DNA from: Corynebacterium stationis
GTDB lineage: Bacteria > Actinomycetota > Actinomycetes > Mycobacteriales > Mycobacteriaceae
DNA: 64,000 nt
NCBI RefSeq assembly: GCF_001941345.1
Contig: NZ_CP009251.1
Location: 186,001 to 250,000 of the forward strand
Direction of reading: 5' to 3'
A program made the translations under genes and the position numbers. The first letter of the stretch is position 1. Each line of letters opens with the position of its first letter. The notes beneath the pieces were generated by a model. The model had not been told where the DNA came from and ran no database searches. It saw only the letters and a list, made by a program, of their open reading frames with translations. Below are positions 51,711-59,802 of the stretch, one piece after another.

Positions 51711-52045
51711 CGTCCCTGGTGTTTCTTTGCCCTCATGTCCCTTGTGGATGTGGGGGCGTTCTGCGTTTTGCCTGTTCAATATTGCCGTTTAAGGCGTTGG
51801 GGAAATCAGCGCGGGGGATAGTGCCACTCAGTCGCTTACACGGGCGCGGGCTATCGAACATTAACGTGTGATTAGAAACTGTGTTCCTCGAAAATATCCC
51901 ACGTTTATCACACGGTTTGCGGAATTTTATCCCCTCATCTGACCTGTGTTAACGGGTGTATTGTTGCAGGTCATCTAGCATATTGTTTAACTATAATGAA
52001 TCCGTGTGATTTAGGTTTAACCTTATCGAACATAAGAGCTGCCAA
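51711..52045. other. Non-coding right end of the island with arm-type repeats
   Basis: No gene is visible. The stretch holds AACGTGTGAT (51864-51873, inverted), CACGTTTATCACACGGTTTG (51900-51919, direct) and CCGTGTGAT (52002-52010, inverted). These correspond to the ATCACACG repeats near the left end and lead up to attR. Confidence 0.6.
51900..51919. repeat. Right arm-type repeat
   Basis: This matches 45242-45261 at 19 of 20 positions. With the inverted ATCACACG copies around it, it forms a probable binding site for the integrase N-terminal domain. Confidence 0.7.
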
Positions 52046-52083
52046 CAGAAGGTTGGAGGTTCGAATCCTTTCGGGCGCACAAA
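52046..52083. repeat. Right attachment site (attR core, 38 bp)
   Basis: This is an exact copy of the 3' part of tRNA-Arg(ACG). No tRNA gene is complete here. The former terminator of the tRNA follows at once. Confidence 0.95.
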
Positions 52084-52085
52084 TT

Positions 52086-52130
52086 GAAACCCCGGTTTGA
52101 GTGACTTATTGCCATTCTGACCGGGGTTTC
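52086..52130 (+). terminator. Original terminator of tRNA-Arg
   Basis: GAAACCCCGGT and ACCGGGGTTTC form an 11-bp stem directly after attR, displaced from the tRNA by the island. Confidence 0.8.
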
Positions 52131-52622
52131 CTGCGTCGCTAAAGTACTTTTGGCAAATAGCTCGCACCTGCTAGCGCACGGGAGATGGAAGCTACTGGAT
52201 TGACCGGAAATCTCATACATGCAAGCTTTTCGACCTTGCAGAGTATCGGTTTTATTCAGAGCTGCGGAAACTGTTTCATCAGACACCACTTGCCATGTGG
52301 CTTTTTTCGGAGGCCCGGCGGTCGCCGGGCGAGAGCCTAAGCGGTGCTCCAATTTTACGTGATGAGTAGCCTGGCTCCTAAGGTCGTCACGGGGGATACG
52401 ACCTGAAGCAAGCTCTGCGTCAGGAGACGGAACACGGCCTGCGGTGTGCGCACACTGGGTGACCTCGGCGTTGCAGCACTTCAAAGGCTTGCTAGTCATT
52501 TCAGTTGATTTCGAGCCGGATAGATAGAGCGCTGACTATAAACCTTGTAGCAGATCTTGTATCGCCTTCGCGCGTGTAACGCTCTTTGTAGCACGTTTCC
52601 GAACCTGCCGTGGCTAGGCCGT
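52131..52622. other. Gene-poor stretch right of the island
   Basis: A minus-strand open frame (52023-52499) crosses the attachment site and shows no ribosome-binding site or recognisable family; its last residues come from antisense tRNA. A GC-rich hairpin GCCCGGCG/CGCCGGGC lies at about 52313-52331. The stretch may hold decayed genes. Confidence 0.45.
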
Positions 52623-53195
52623 CTAGCGGCGCTGCATCGACCAGACGGTGGGAGTATCTGAGCGCCTTGTGGTTGCATAAACATGGAATCCGAGGCGTTC
52701 GTAAAGCTTTACATTAAGAGGATCAGATGTCTCCAAATGAACAGGAACAGGTGAACTAGAAGCTTCGTCGATAGTTCGGAGAAAGTGCTTGATAATCCGT
52801 GTGCCGAGCCCTTGTCCTTGCGCGTCGGGGCGAACCCCTATTGTTGCTAAAGACCAGCTATTTTCTATTTCGGGATCCGGTAGTTCAAGATGAGAATTCT
52901 GAGACGGAGAATTTCCCATTGCAGTGCTTATGTGGCCCCAAACCTGATGCTCAACTTTCTCAGTTGCGCTAGGTTTGGTCGCGGCCAAAACTGCAGTATG
53001 GGCGTCATTTACTAGAACTACCCCAAACGGAATAGCTATATGGATTAGGCAAAGTTCTTGGATCCGGCGGATTCTATCGACGCGATTGTCTGCCGCCACG
53101 GTCCAGTTAGTCCAAGGATAGTTCTCAAAAGCTTTGCTTAGAGTTGCGGCAGCCGGCGGTATATCAGCTGCCGTTGCAATTCGGAATTCATCCAT
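52623..53195 (-). CDS. GNAT family N-acetyltransferase
   Basis: The 190-residue protein has acetyl-CoA-binding motif A in LATIGVRPDAQGQGLGTRIIKHFL and the closing LYERLGFHVYA block. Substrate is unknown. It lies 33 bp after pdxR on the same strand and may be co-transcribed with it. The ATG at 53195 is preceded by no strong ribosome-binding site. Confidence 0.85.
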   Translation of the reverse strand: MDEFRIATAADIPPAAATLSKAFENYPWTNWTVAADNRVDRIRRIQELCLIHIAIPFGVVLVNDAHTAVLAATKPSATEKVEHQVWGHISTAMGNSPSQNSHLELPDPEIENSWSLATIGVRPDAQGQGLGTRIIKHFLRTIDEASSSPVPVHLETSDPLNVKLYERLGFHVYATTRRSDTPTVWSMQRR

Positions 53196-53228
53196 GGGTG
53201 AAGCCTAGCAACGTGGTCTGCGACGCGG

Positions 53229-54635
53229 CTAATGGATTACCTCACCAATCTCGGCGAGTGCCCAATCCAAGGTGTCATCGTCATGCGAGCCGAAACCAAA
53301 AACTATGCCATTTTCGGCATTGCTGCTGCCACCCCAGTACTGCGACAGCGCTGTGACGTCGATGCCTCGGGCGTGGAGTTCGGCGACTATGTCATCGGCA
53401 GGCTTCTTACAGATAAGCACAGCATGCAGCCCGCCTCTGATGGGGCGAAGTTCAGCTTCTTTCACGTCGGAAAAAGATCGCTGAACGGTGGCGCGCCGGC
53501 GGCGATAAACCCGGCGTAAGCGTTGGGTGCGGCGGCGTAGAGCACCGGTATTGAGAAAGTTAGCCACGGCGGCTTGAGTAATAGCGCTGACGGGCTGGCC
53601 GAGCACGCTGCGCAATTCAGTCAGCTGCGTGGACCATGAAGTAGGCGCGACCAGATAGCCGCAAGATATATGTGGGCTGATGACTGAAGAAAATGTACCC
53701 AATAAGATGGTTCGCTCGGAGGCTAGAGACGTCAATGGGGGAAGCGGCATACCGACGTAGCGTAGCTCCGAATCGAAGTCATCCTCGATGAGCAAAGTGT
53801 CAGTGTATTCAGCCCAGCTCACTAGTTCGGTTCGACGGTCGGCTGGTAGGGAGCCGCCATAGGGATATTGATGGCTGGGAGTGACCAGGACTGCATCAAG
53901 ATCGTGCGGAAGGCCATTTATAACAAGCCCTGTTGAGTCAGCAGGGAGATCCACGGTGTGGTGGCCAAGTGCTTGCGGAACCCGGCGCAAGCTGGGATAG
54001 CCAGGAGATTCCACACCGATGTGCGCGGGCTCATTGAAAGTCTGAAGCAGCAAGGCTAGTCCTTCGCGCGCACCGGCAGTGACAATAATGCGTGATGGGT
54101 CTACGACCAGACCACGCATGCGGCGCAGGTGTTCAGCAATCTCAATTCTTAAATCCATCAGCCCTTGAGCAGGGCGCTGCGCCGGTGGGTTCGAGGAGGC
54201 CTTGCGCCATGATGCACGCCAGGCAGAATCAATCAGCGTTGAAGTATCGGGCACACCTGGATCCAGGTTCAAGATCTGGGAATGTGGGCGAGCTCGAGGC
54301 TGCGTCGGCTGTGCAGAAGAGCGGGGCGCAGACGGTTTTGGGCTCTCTAGTTCCTTGGGTTTTAACAAGTGCAACCCTGGGTTGATAGTGGTGCCAGACC
54401 CATGTGCAGTGACAATATATCCTTCGGCCGCCAGCTGGTCATAGGCAGTAACCACGCTGCCGCGGGAAACGCCAAGCTGCTTTGCCAAAGCACGGGTGCT
54501 GGGAATGTGATCGCCGGGACTTAAAACCTGCTCGGCAATCAACTGTCGGATCTGTGAGGTGAGCTGCGTAGGGATAGGCATCGCCTGTTGAGCATCAAGG
54601 GCCAGTGGCAAGGCAGAGACAAGATCAGAACGCAT
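53229..54635 (-). CDS. pdxR: MocR-type regulator PdxR (GntR HTH plus aminotransferase-like domain)
   Basis: The 468-residue protein has an N-terminal GntR winged HTH (TRALAKQLGVSRGSVVTAYDQL), a linker and a fold-I aminotransferase-like effector domain. In C. glutamicum PdxR activates pdxST for pyridoxal phosphate synthesis. At the position where fold-I enzymes and many MocR proteins have the Schiff-base lysine (FSK), this protein reads GTFSSVIS, with Ser at about residue 317. The gene is divergent from pdxS, and two inverted copies of its expected operator lie between the starts. Confidence 0.88.
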   Translation of the reverse strand: MRSDLVSALPLALDAQQAMPIPTQLTSQIRQLIAEQVLSPGDHIPSTRALAKQLGVSRGSVVTAYDQLAAEGYIVTAHGSGTTINPGLHLLKPKELESPKPSAPRSSAQPTQPRARPHSQILNLDPGVPDTSTLIDSAWRASWRKASSNPPAQRPAQGLMDLRIEIAEHLRRMRGLVVDPSRIIVTAGAREGLALLLQTFNEPAHIGVESPGYPSLRRVPQALGHHTVDLPADSTGLVINGLPHDLDAVLVTPSHQYPYGGSLPADRRTELVSWAEYTDTLLIEDDFDSELRYVGMPLPPLTSLASERTILLGTFSSVISPHISCGYLVAPTSWSTQLTELRSVLGQPVSAITQAAVANFLNTGALRRRTQRLRRVYRRRRATVQRSFSDVKEAELRPIRGGLHAVLICKKPADDIVAELHARGIDVTALSQYWGGSSNAENGIVFGFGSHDDDTLDWALAEIGEVIH

Positions 54636-54651
54636 GGGTTAATCATTACTG

Positions 54652-54706
54652 CAAAAGTGGTCTAATGCAATTGCGTGAATGTGGCTCTGTTTATAAACCA
54701 CTTTTG
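54652..54706. promoter_or_regulatory. PdxR operator pair in the pdxR-pdxS intergenic region
   Basis: CAAAAGTGGT (54652-54661) and ACCACTTTTG (54697-54706) are perfect inverted repeats 35 bp apart. AAAGTGGTCTA at 54654-54664 fits the AAAGTGG-CTA type motif described for C. glutamicum PdxR. Confidence 0.75.
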
Positions 54707-54723
54707 AGTGTTAGATGATTTTT

Positions 54724-55644
54724 ATGACTCAAACATTTGTCGAAGAAAAACAGAATTCCACCCCAGATACCGCGGTAACTCCCGTCAAGCGCGGTGTTGC
54801 AGATTCCTTCAAGGGCGGGGTGATTATGGATGTGGTGACCCCGGAACAGGCCCGCATCGCTGAAGCGTCCGGCGCAACCGCAGTCATGGCTTTGGAGCGT
54901 GTGCCAGCAGATATCCGTGCACAAGGTGGCGTGGCGCGCATGAGCGACCCGGACCTGATCGAAGGCATCGTCAACGCGGTTTCCATTCCAGTGATGGCAA
55001 AAGCGCGCATCGGCCACTTCGTTGAAGCGCAGGTACTGGAAGCTCTCGGCGTAGATTTCATCGATGAATCCGAGGTGCTTAGTCCAGCGGACTACACCCA
55101 CCACATCAACAAATGGAAGTTCAACGTACCTTTCGTCTGTGGTGCTACCAACCTGGGTGAGGCGCTTCGTCGTATCACCGAAGGCGCTGCAATGATTCGC
55201 TCCAAGGGTGAGGCCGGCACCGGCGATGTCTCCGAAGCAGTGCGTCACTTGCGCACCATCCGTGGTGACATCAACCGCCTACGCAGCCTCGACGAAGACG
55301 AGCTCTTCGTTGCTGCCAAGGAATTCCAAGCACCATATGACTTGGTGCGCGAAGTAGCTAAAACCGGCGAGCTGCCAGTTACTACCTTCGTAGCCGGTGG
55401 CGTTTCCACCCCGGCCGATGCCGCCTTGGTTCGCCAGATGGGCGCCGAAGGCGTGTTCGTGGGCTCCGGTATCTTCAAGTCTGGAAACCCTGAGGCCCGC
55501 GCTGTGGCCATCGTCAAGGCAGCAACGCACTTTGATGACCCATCCGTCATCGCGGAGGTCTCCCGCGGCTTGGGTGATGCCATGGTCGGCATTAACGTCA
55601 CCGACCTTCCTGCACCTCACCGTCTAGCTGAGCGCGGCTGGTAA
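54724..55644 (+). CDS. pdxS: Pyridoxal 5'-phosphate synthase lyase subunit PdxS
   Basis: About 306 residues from MTQTFVE (54724; the ATG at 54715 is an in-frame alternative). The (beta/alpha)8 enzyme builds PLP from ribose 5-phosphate, glyceraldehyde 3-phosphate and ammonia. Diagnostic blocks are [18 protein letters not shown], the Schiff-base Lys in [34 protein letters not shown] and [15 protein letters not shown]. The glutaminase partner gene pdxT, normally adjacent, is not present downstream. Confidence 0.95.
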   Translation: MTQTFVEEKQNSTPDTAVTPVKRGVADSFKGGVIMDVVTPEQARIAEASGATAVMALERVPADIRAQGGVARMSDPDLIEGIVNAVSIPVMAKARIGHFVEAQVLEALGVDFIDESEVLSPADYTHHINKWKFNVPFVCGATNLGEALRRITEGAAMIRSKGEAGTGDVSEAVRHLRTIRGDINRLRSLDEDELFVAAKEFQAPYDLVREVAKTGELPVTTFVAGGVSTPADAALVRQMGAEGVFVGSGIFKSGNPEARAVAIVKAATHFDDPSVIAEVSRGLGDAMVGINVTDLPAPHRLAERGW

Positions 55645-55666
55645 TCAGTAGGCTCAATTCGTACAC

Positions 55667-55705
55667 ACCACACCCTCGCACGATGAAAACTCGCGATGGT
55701 GTGGT
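55667..55705. terminator. Terminator of pdxS
   Basis: ACCACACCCTCGC and GCGATGGTGTGGT pair with one mismatch, followed by TTTCTCAT. It lies between pdxS and the convergent nuclease gene. Confidence 0.8.
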
Positions 55706-55737
55706 TTTCTCATAATTCCTACTTGTTTGCTGTAGAT

Positions 55738-56820
55738 TTAGCTATCGCGAAGTGCCCTGCACCGTTCGCGCAATAGATCCGAGTAATTGTAGATATCTTC
55801 GATAGCGTTGAGATCAAAAACTTCCATCTCGCGATCCTCATTGAAAATGCCGATCCGCGGGATTTTACGGTCGAAGAAAAGGCGTGCAAGAGGCTTACGG
55901 TTGTTATCTTGGTACAAAATCGCGCAATACGATTTGGCATCACGCATAGTGATGTCATTGATTGGAACTTCGCTACAGCAGATCGCACGAATTATCCCGA
56001 ACCCTTGAATTTCCGTGTCAGTGGTGATGATGCCGTCTGATGGCTCTAATGCTTCAGGTTCGTTAGTTTCTACCGGTTCCTCTTTTTGAGGCGATACGAT
56101 TTCCTCATAATCTTGAGCAGAACGAAGTCGGCGGTTTGCTTCATCCTTCAAGAACTGGGCTTGTGCCGTTGTGATGAGTTTCGTGAAAATTTCAAGGTTC
56201 TGAGCTGTCATCCTGCGGGACGTCACACGGGCGGCAATCTGCTTTACCCAATCGGAATCTGGTTCTTTGAGCTGCGCAGAAAGAACTTTTCGAATCTCAG
56301 AAATGTACCTAAGTTGTTCAGCGCTGGCAGCGATTGTTTCAGAATCAAAGTGAGTCTTAGTACACATTTCTAGGTGTGGAAAGACCCGAGCATCAATATT
56401 TGAAAGATCAATGGTCATGAATGGTTTTTCGTCCATGCGGTTCGCTGCATCTAGTTGTGCATAAAATTCGTAGACTTCACCATTAGTGAGAATTGCGAAT
56501 TCAGTATCCGTCACATTGAAATAGCGGACTAGCTGATTAGCGTGATCAAGGCGTAGCGGTTCGCCAACCTTCTTGCACTCGATCAGGAATCGGAAGTCAT
56601 TACCGGATTTGATGGCGAAATCTACTTTTTCGCCCTTCTTGATCCCAATATCTGCAGTGTATTCAGGAATGACCTCACGCGGATCGGTGACATCGTACCC
56701 AAGAACAGTGCTGATAAAAGGAATGATGAAAGCTGTTTTCGTGGCTTCCTCAGTTTCGATAATGGGCTTGAGTTCACGGACTTTAGCTGCGAGTGCATAG
56801 ACCGCCTGATCAATACTCAT
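55738..56820 (-). CDS. Stand-alone type I restriction HsdR N-terminal-domain nuclease-like protein
   Basis: The 360-residue protein begins with an HSDR_N-like domain. The PD-(D/E)xK nuclease core is visible: Asp67 in KVDFAI and Glu81-x-Lys83 in LIECKK, preceded by FISTVLGYDVTDPREV. A helical middle and a conserved C-terminal domain (GFGIIRAICCSEV to DLLRERC) follow. There is no helicase motor and no HsdM or HsdS gene nearby, so it is not a classical type I enzyme. Such solitary proteins are widespread and poorly understood; a defence role is inference. It sits where pdxT would be expected. Confidence 0.8.
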   Translation of the reverse strand: MSIDQAVYALAAKVRELKPIIETEEATKTAFIIPFISTVLGYDVTDPREVIPEYTADIGIKKGEKVDFAIKSGNDFRFLIECKKVGEPLRLDHANQLVRYFNVTDTEFAILTNGEVYEFYAQLDAANRMDEKPFMTIDLSNIDARVFPHLEMCTKTHFDSETIAASAEQLRYISEIRKVLSAQLKEPDSDWVKQIAARVTSRRMTAQNLEIFTKLITTAQAQFLKDEANRRLRSAQDYEEIVSPQKEEPVETNEPEALEPSDGIITTDTEIQGFGIIRAICCSEVPINDITMRDAKSYCAILYQDNNRKPLARLFFDRKIPRIGIFNEDREMEVFDLNAIEDIYNYSDLLRERCRALRDS

Positions 56821-57224
56821 GGGAAGTGATCTCTTTCAAAGTAGGGGTTAAAGAATGCGTGAGAAATAACGCAATCTGGGAAATAGGGTTAAGGTGGCCC
56901 ACTTGTTGGCTCCAAGATTGATGTTTCTAGAGCTAGGGTGATGTATGCGTCGTGCAAATCCCGTTGCGGTATGTCATCAAGGTTATCTTATACATACTTC
57001 TAATTTTGGGGCTGCAATTAGAAGTGTAGATCTCGCGCCGGACGTGGGCTCAACGTTGTGTTCGAATATTAGAAATCGCCATTCAGGGTCTACCACCTGA
57101 AGAGCCCAGCATTCGATACGGGCGAAGGGGGAAGAGTTCTGCTCCGTGAACCATTTAAAATAGGGATTGAAATGACAACGGCCCGAGCTAAAGACTCAGG
57201 ACCGAAGGTTCAATGGATGAGGCC
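56821..57224. other. Non-coding stretch upstream of the nuclease-like gene
   Basis: No frame in these 404 bases looks coding. A perfect 10-bp inverted repeat, ACTTCTAATT (56996-57005) and AATTAGAAGT (57016-57025), is the only clear structure. The nuclease gene's promoter must lie at the left end. Confidence 0.5.
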
Positions 57225-58241
57225 TTAGAAAACCTCGATGCGCCCGCCCAAGGATTCGGCTTGCTTGAGGGTCGAGACCCAGCCATAAGCGCCGGGCTTG
57301 AGGCGAAGCACAGGGCGGGAAGAAATCTTGACGGGGGAGACCGAGTTCTTGTGCGCGCCGGAGCGGGCGTTTAAGCGAGTGCGGGCGCGGTAGCCGGCAT
57401 CGGCCAAGTAGGAAATGTCGGCAGGGTCGGCGGCGAGGTTATCGCGGGCATCGGCAAGCAAGATAAGTGCTTCATCGAGGACATCGACAAGCGCTGCGGA
57501 GTTGGTTTCACACATTTGGCGCACCAATGCAGGCGAAGTTCCGGCCACGCGGGTGCCGTCTTTGAATGAGCTTGCGGCAAGTGATTGCGCGAGAATTCCG
57601 CCGTTATCGCCGACTACTGCCAAGGCTTCAGCCAAGACATGCGGCAGATGCGATACGCGGGCGACTGCGGCATCGTGGTTGGCAACTTCGACAGGGATAG
57701 CTTCAGCGCCGGCGAGTTGGATCAGCTTGGTGACATCGGTAAACACCTCAATCCAAAACTTGCCCGGGTCTTCGTTTTCTACAGCATAGTCAAAGGCGAT
57801 CGCCCACGCGGCCTGCTTAAACAGGCCGGTGTGAGAGTGCTTCCACCCAGAATCGGCGGTACCAGCCATCGGGTGGGAACCAACATAGTGAGCTTCTAAA
57901 CCGTGGTCTTTGACCAGGCGGAGTACTTCCGCTTTCACGGAGACGACGTCGGTAAAGCCACAATTGGGGGCATGCTCTTTGATGGCATCAAGAATATCGC
58001 CCACCGCATGCATGGGCACGGCGATGACGATGAGGGCTTCATCGGCAGCCGCCCGCTGCAAGGTCGCGACAAGATCATCCGAGGCATCGAAGCCTTCTTT
58101 AATCGCAGCGCGCACGCCAGAGGTAGAACGATTGAAACCATAAACAGTAGCGCCGCGGGCAGCGACATCACGCAGGAGGGAACCACCGATCAAACCTAAG
58201 CCGATGATGCAGGTAGGTCGAAACACTTCTTTTGAACTCAC
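57225..58241 (-). CDS. tyrA: Prephenate dehydrogenase TyrA
   Basis: The 338-residue enzyme has an N-terminal Rossmann motif IIGLGLIGGSLLRD and a GSHPMAG block that binds the substrate, with catalytic His in that motif and in SHLPHVLAEAL. It oxidatively decarboxylates prephenate (in corynebacteria often arogenate as well) in tyrosine synthesis. The start is GTG at 58241; a second GTG at 58226 is also possible. No ACT domain is present. It is divergent from the tadA gene pair with 38 bp between starts. Confidence 0.93.
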   Translation of the reverse strand: MSSKEVFRPTCIIGLGLIGGSLLRDVAARGATVYGFNRSTSGVRAAIKEGFDASDDLVATLQRAAADEALIVIAVPMHAVGDILDAIKEHAPNCGFTDVVSVKAEVLRLVKDHGLEAHYVGSHPMAGTADSGWKHSHTGLFKQAAWAIAFDYAVENEDPGKFWIEVFTDVTKLIQLAGAEAIPVEVANHDAAVARVSHLPHVLAEALAVVGDNGGILAQSLAASSFKDGTRVAGTSPALVRQMCETNSAALVDVLDEALILLADARDNLAADPADISYLADAGYRARTRLNARSGAHKNSVSPVKISSRPVLRLKPGAYGWVSTLKQAESLGGRIEVF

Positions 58242-58279
58242 AGTGACAATTCTGGCATAAAACGACTAATCTCACGCAT

Positions 58280-58774
58280 ATGAGCGATGACGACTTCGAC
58301 GGCTACTCATTTGCCGTCACCGTAGCATTGGGCGCTGGCACATGGAACGTGCGCAGCTATAACGATCCTTTCAACAACCCGCAGGATTCTTTAAACGCGG
58401 TACGCACATTGCGTTCCGAAGGTGCGGCCTTTGCCCTTTTATGCGTAGATGATGACTATTTTGTAGTAGTTCGCCCAGTTCCGGGCGGGGCGCGCTGGTT
58501 TATCTCTGATGCGACCATGGCTGTCGATGATGACTTTGCCGCCGGCATATTAGAAGAAGCCGGCTGCGAAATCCCCGATATTGACCCGGCTGATCTAGAT
58601 GACGTGGATGGCTACGGCGATGGCGATTTCGACATCTTTGAAGATTTGGGCGTGAATGAATATCAGCTAGCAGCCTATGTCGACAATGATGAGGACTACC
58701 CCTCAGACATGTTGCTGCGGATCGCTGGCGAGCTAGGTTTCGGAGATGAGCTCGAAGAAGAAATCAATTCCTAA
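58280..58774 (+). CDS. tRNA adenosine deaminase-associated protein
   Basis: The 164-residue, very acidic protein (DDDFDGYSFAVTVALG near the start, several Asp-rich runs later) is typical of the actinobacterial family found immediately upstream of tadA. Its biochemical role is unknown; the constant pairing suggests a link to A-to-I editing of tRNA-Arg. It overlaps or abuts tadA. Confidence 0.85.
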   Translation: MSDDDFDGYSFAVTVALGAGTWNVRSYNDPFNNPQDSLNAVRTLRSEGAAFALLCVDDDYFVVVRPVPGGARWFISDATMAVDDDFAAGILEEAGCEIPDIDPADLDDVDGYGDGDFDIFEDLGVNEYQLAAYVDNDEDYPSDMLLRIAGELGFGDELEEEINS

Positions 58775-58775
58775 C

Positions 58776-59279
58776 GTGACAAAGGCGGGAGGGTTGCCGG
58801 AGTCTAGGGGACATCGACAAGCAAAAGTGCGAATGCAACGCGCTCTAGAAGTTGCAGCCTCAACCCCGGCAAGCGATATCCCTGTCGGGGCGGTTATCTA
58901 CGCCCCCGACGGCACGGAGCTGGCCACTGGAGTAAACCGCCGTGAGCAATTAGCTGACCCCACCGCGCACGCTGAGGTTGAAGCCATCCGCGCTGCTGCG
59001 CGCGCCTTGGGTGATTCCTGGCGGTTGGAACATTGCGAACTGGTGGTGACGCTGGAGCCGTGCGCGATGTGTGCAGGCGCAGCACAGGCCGCCCGGATAG
59101 GCTCGGTGGTCTTTGGCGCTTGGGAACCGAAAACTGGGGCGTGCGGCTCACTTGTTGATGTCCTGCGTGCCCCCGGCGCACTGTTTGTCCCCGAGGTGCG
59201 CGCAGGCGTGTCAGAAGCACAATGCCAAGAATTATTGCGAGATTTCTTTCAAAACTTACGCACCACCACGCGGAAATGA
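58776..59279 (+). CDS. tadA: tRNA-specific adenosine deaminase TadA
   Basis: About 167 residues if it starts at GTG 58776, one base after the previous stop; an ATG at 58746 inside the upstream gene is the alternative. The zinc site is formed by His-Ala-Glu in TAHAEVEAI and by PCAMCAGA. TadA deaminates the wobble adenosine of tRNA-Arg(ACG) to inosine, and that tRNA gene is present in this window as the integration site of the island. Confidence 0.92.
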   Translation: MTKAGGLPESRGHRQAKVRMQRALEVAASTPASDIPVGAVIYAPDGTELATGVNRREQLADPTAHAEVEAIRAAARALGDSWRLEHCELVVTLEPCAMCAGAAQAARIGSVVFGAWEPKTGACGSLVDVLRAPGALFVPEVRAGVSEAQCQELLRDFFQNLRTTTRK

Positions 59280-59330
59280 TGCGTATCATGGAAAGAGTAA
59301 ACACCGCTCAACACTACAAGGAGGCTCACC

Positions 59331-59543
59331 ATGGGCGATTTTGAAAACAAGAAGGACGACCTCGTCGGCAAGGCAAAGGAAACCTACGGCGAAGCAACGG
59401 GTGACCACAAGGCTGCCAACGAAGGCAAGGCTGATCAGGTCATTGCTGATGCGAAGGAAAAGGCTTCCGACGCAGGTGAAGCGATTAAGGATAAGGCCAA
59501 TAAAGTTATTGGTTCTTTCAAGAAGGATGAGAACGAAAAGTAA
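59331..59543 (+). CDS. CsbD-family stress protein
   Basis: The 70-residue, highly charged protein fits the CsbD/YjbJ pattern (KKDDLVGKAKETYGEATGD, Lys/Ala/Glu-rich helices, GEAIKDKANKVIG). Such proteins are induced by general stress in many bacteria and have no known activity. AAGGAG lies 8 bases before the ATG. It is a single-gene unit. Confidence 0.88.
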   Translation: MGDFENKKDDLVGKAKETYGEATGDHKAANEGKADQVIADAKEKASDAGEAIKDKANKVIGSFKKDENEK

Positions 59544-59650
59544 TTAACTTTTCTTTTCTCCAGGCTTGAGCCCTTCGCCGTTGCTTTCCTTTTTGGCTTA
59601 AAGCGGCGGCGATTTGGTGTCTGCGTTTATGCTGCAGTAACCTTGTTCGC

Positions 59651-59741
59651 GGTGGCGTGTCCGAGCGGCCGAAGGTTCTCGCCTCGAAAGCGAGTGTTGG
59701 GTAACCCCCAACCGAGGGTTCAAATCCCTCCGCCACCGCCA
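59651..59741 (+). tRNA. tRNA-Ser (anticodon CGA)
   Basis: Acceptor GGTGGCG pairs with CGCCACC. The loop CCTCGAAAG gives CGA, reading UCG. The long variable arm (GTTGGGTAACCCCCAAC) and GGTTCAAATCC are typical. CCA is encoded. Confidence 0.97.
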
Positions 59742-59754
59742 AATTTTCAAAGCC

Positions 59755-59802
59755 TACCCCGGGGCATTGTTTGAACTAGATTTCAGGCGATGACCCCGGG
59801 GT
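59755..59802. terminator. Terminator after tRNA-Ser(CGA)
   Basis: TACCCCGGGG and CCCCGGGGTTC arms pair around a 28-base loop. The arms are also palindromic by themselves. Confidence 0.55.

Larger units (their letters stand above)
45133..52083. mobile_element. Integrative genomic island in tRNA-Arg(ACG), satellite-like
   Basis: A 6.95-kb element is bounded by perfect 38-bp direct repeats. Integrase and one regulator gene face left; about ten small genes and an ATPase gene face right, the layout of a temperate element with a divergent control region at 47047-47208. No capsid, portal, terminase, lysis or conjugation gene is visible, so it cannot move as a phage by itself. Codon use (many CTA, TAG-flanked CCTAG stretches) differs from the host genes on both sides. 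It may be a phage satellite, an integrative plasmid-like element or a prophage remnant. Confidence 0.88.

Noticed and set aside
52023..52499. 158-codon minus-strand frame at the island border
   Set aside because: It runs through attR and ends in antisense tRNA sequence; no ribosome-binding site or family. A decayed gene cannot be excluded.
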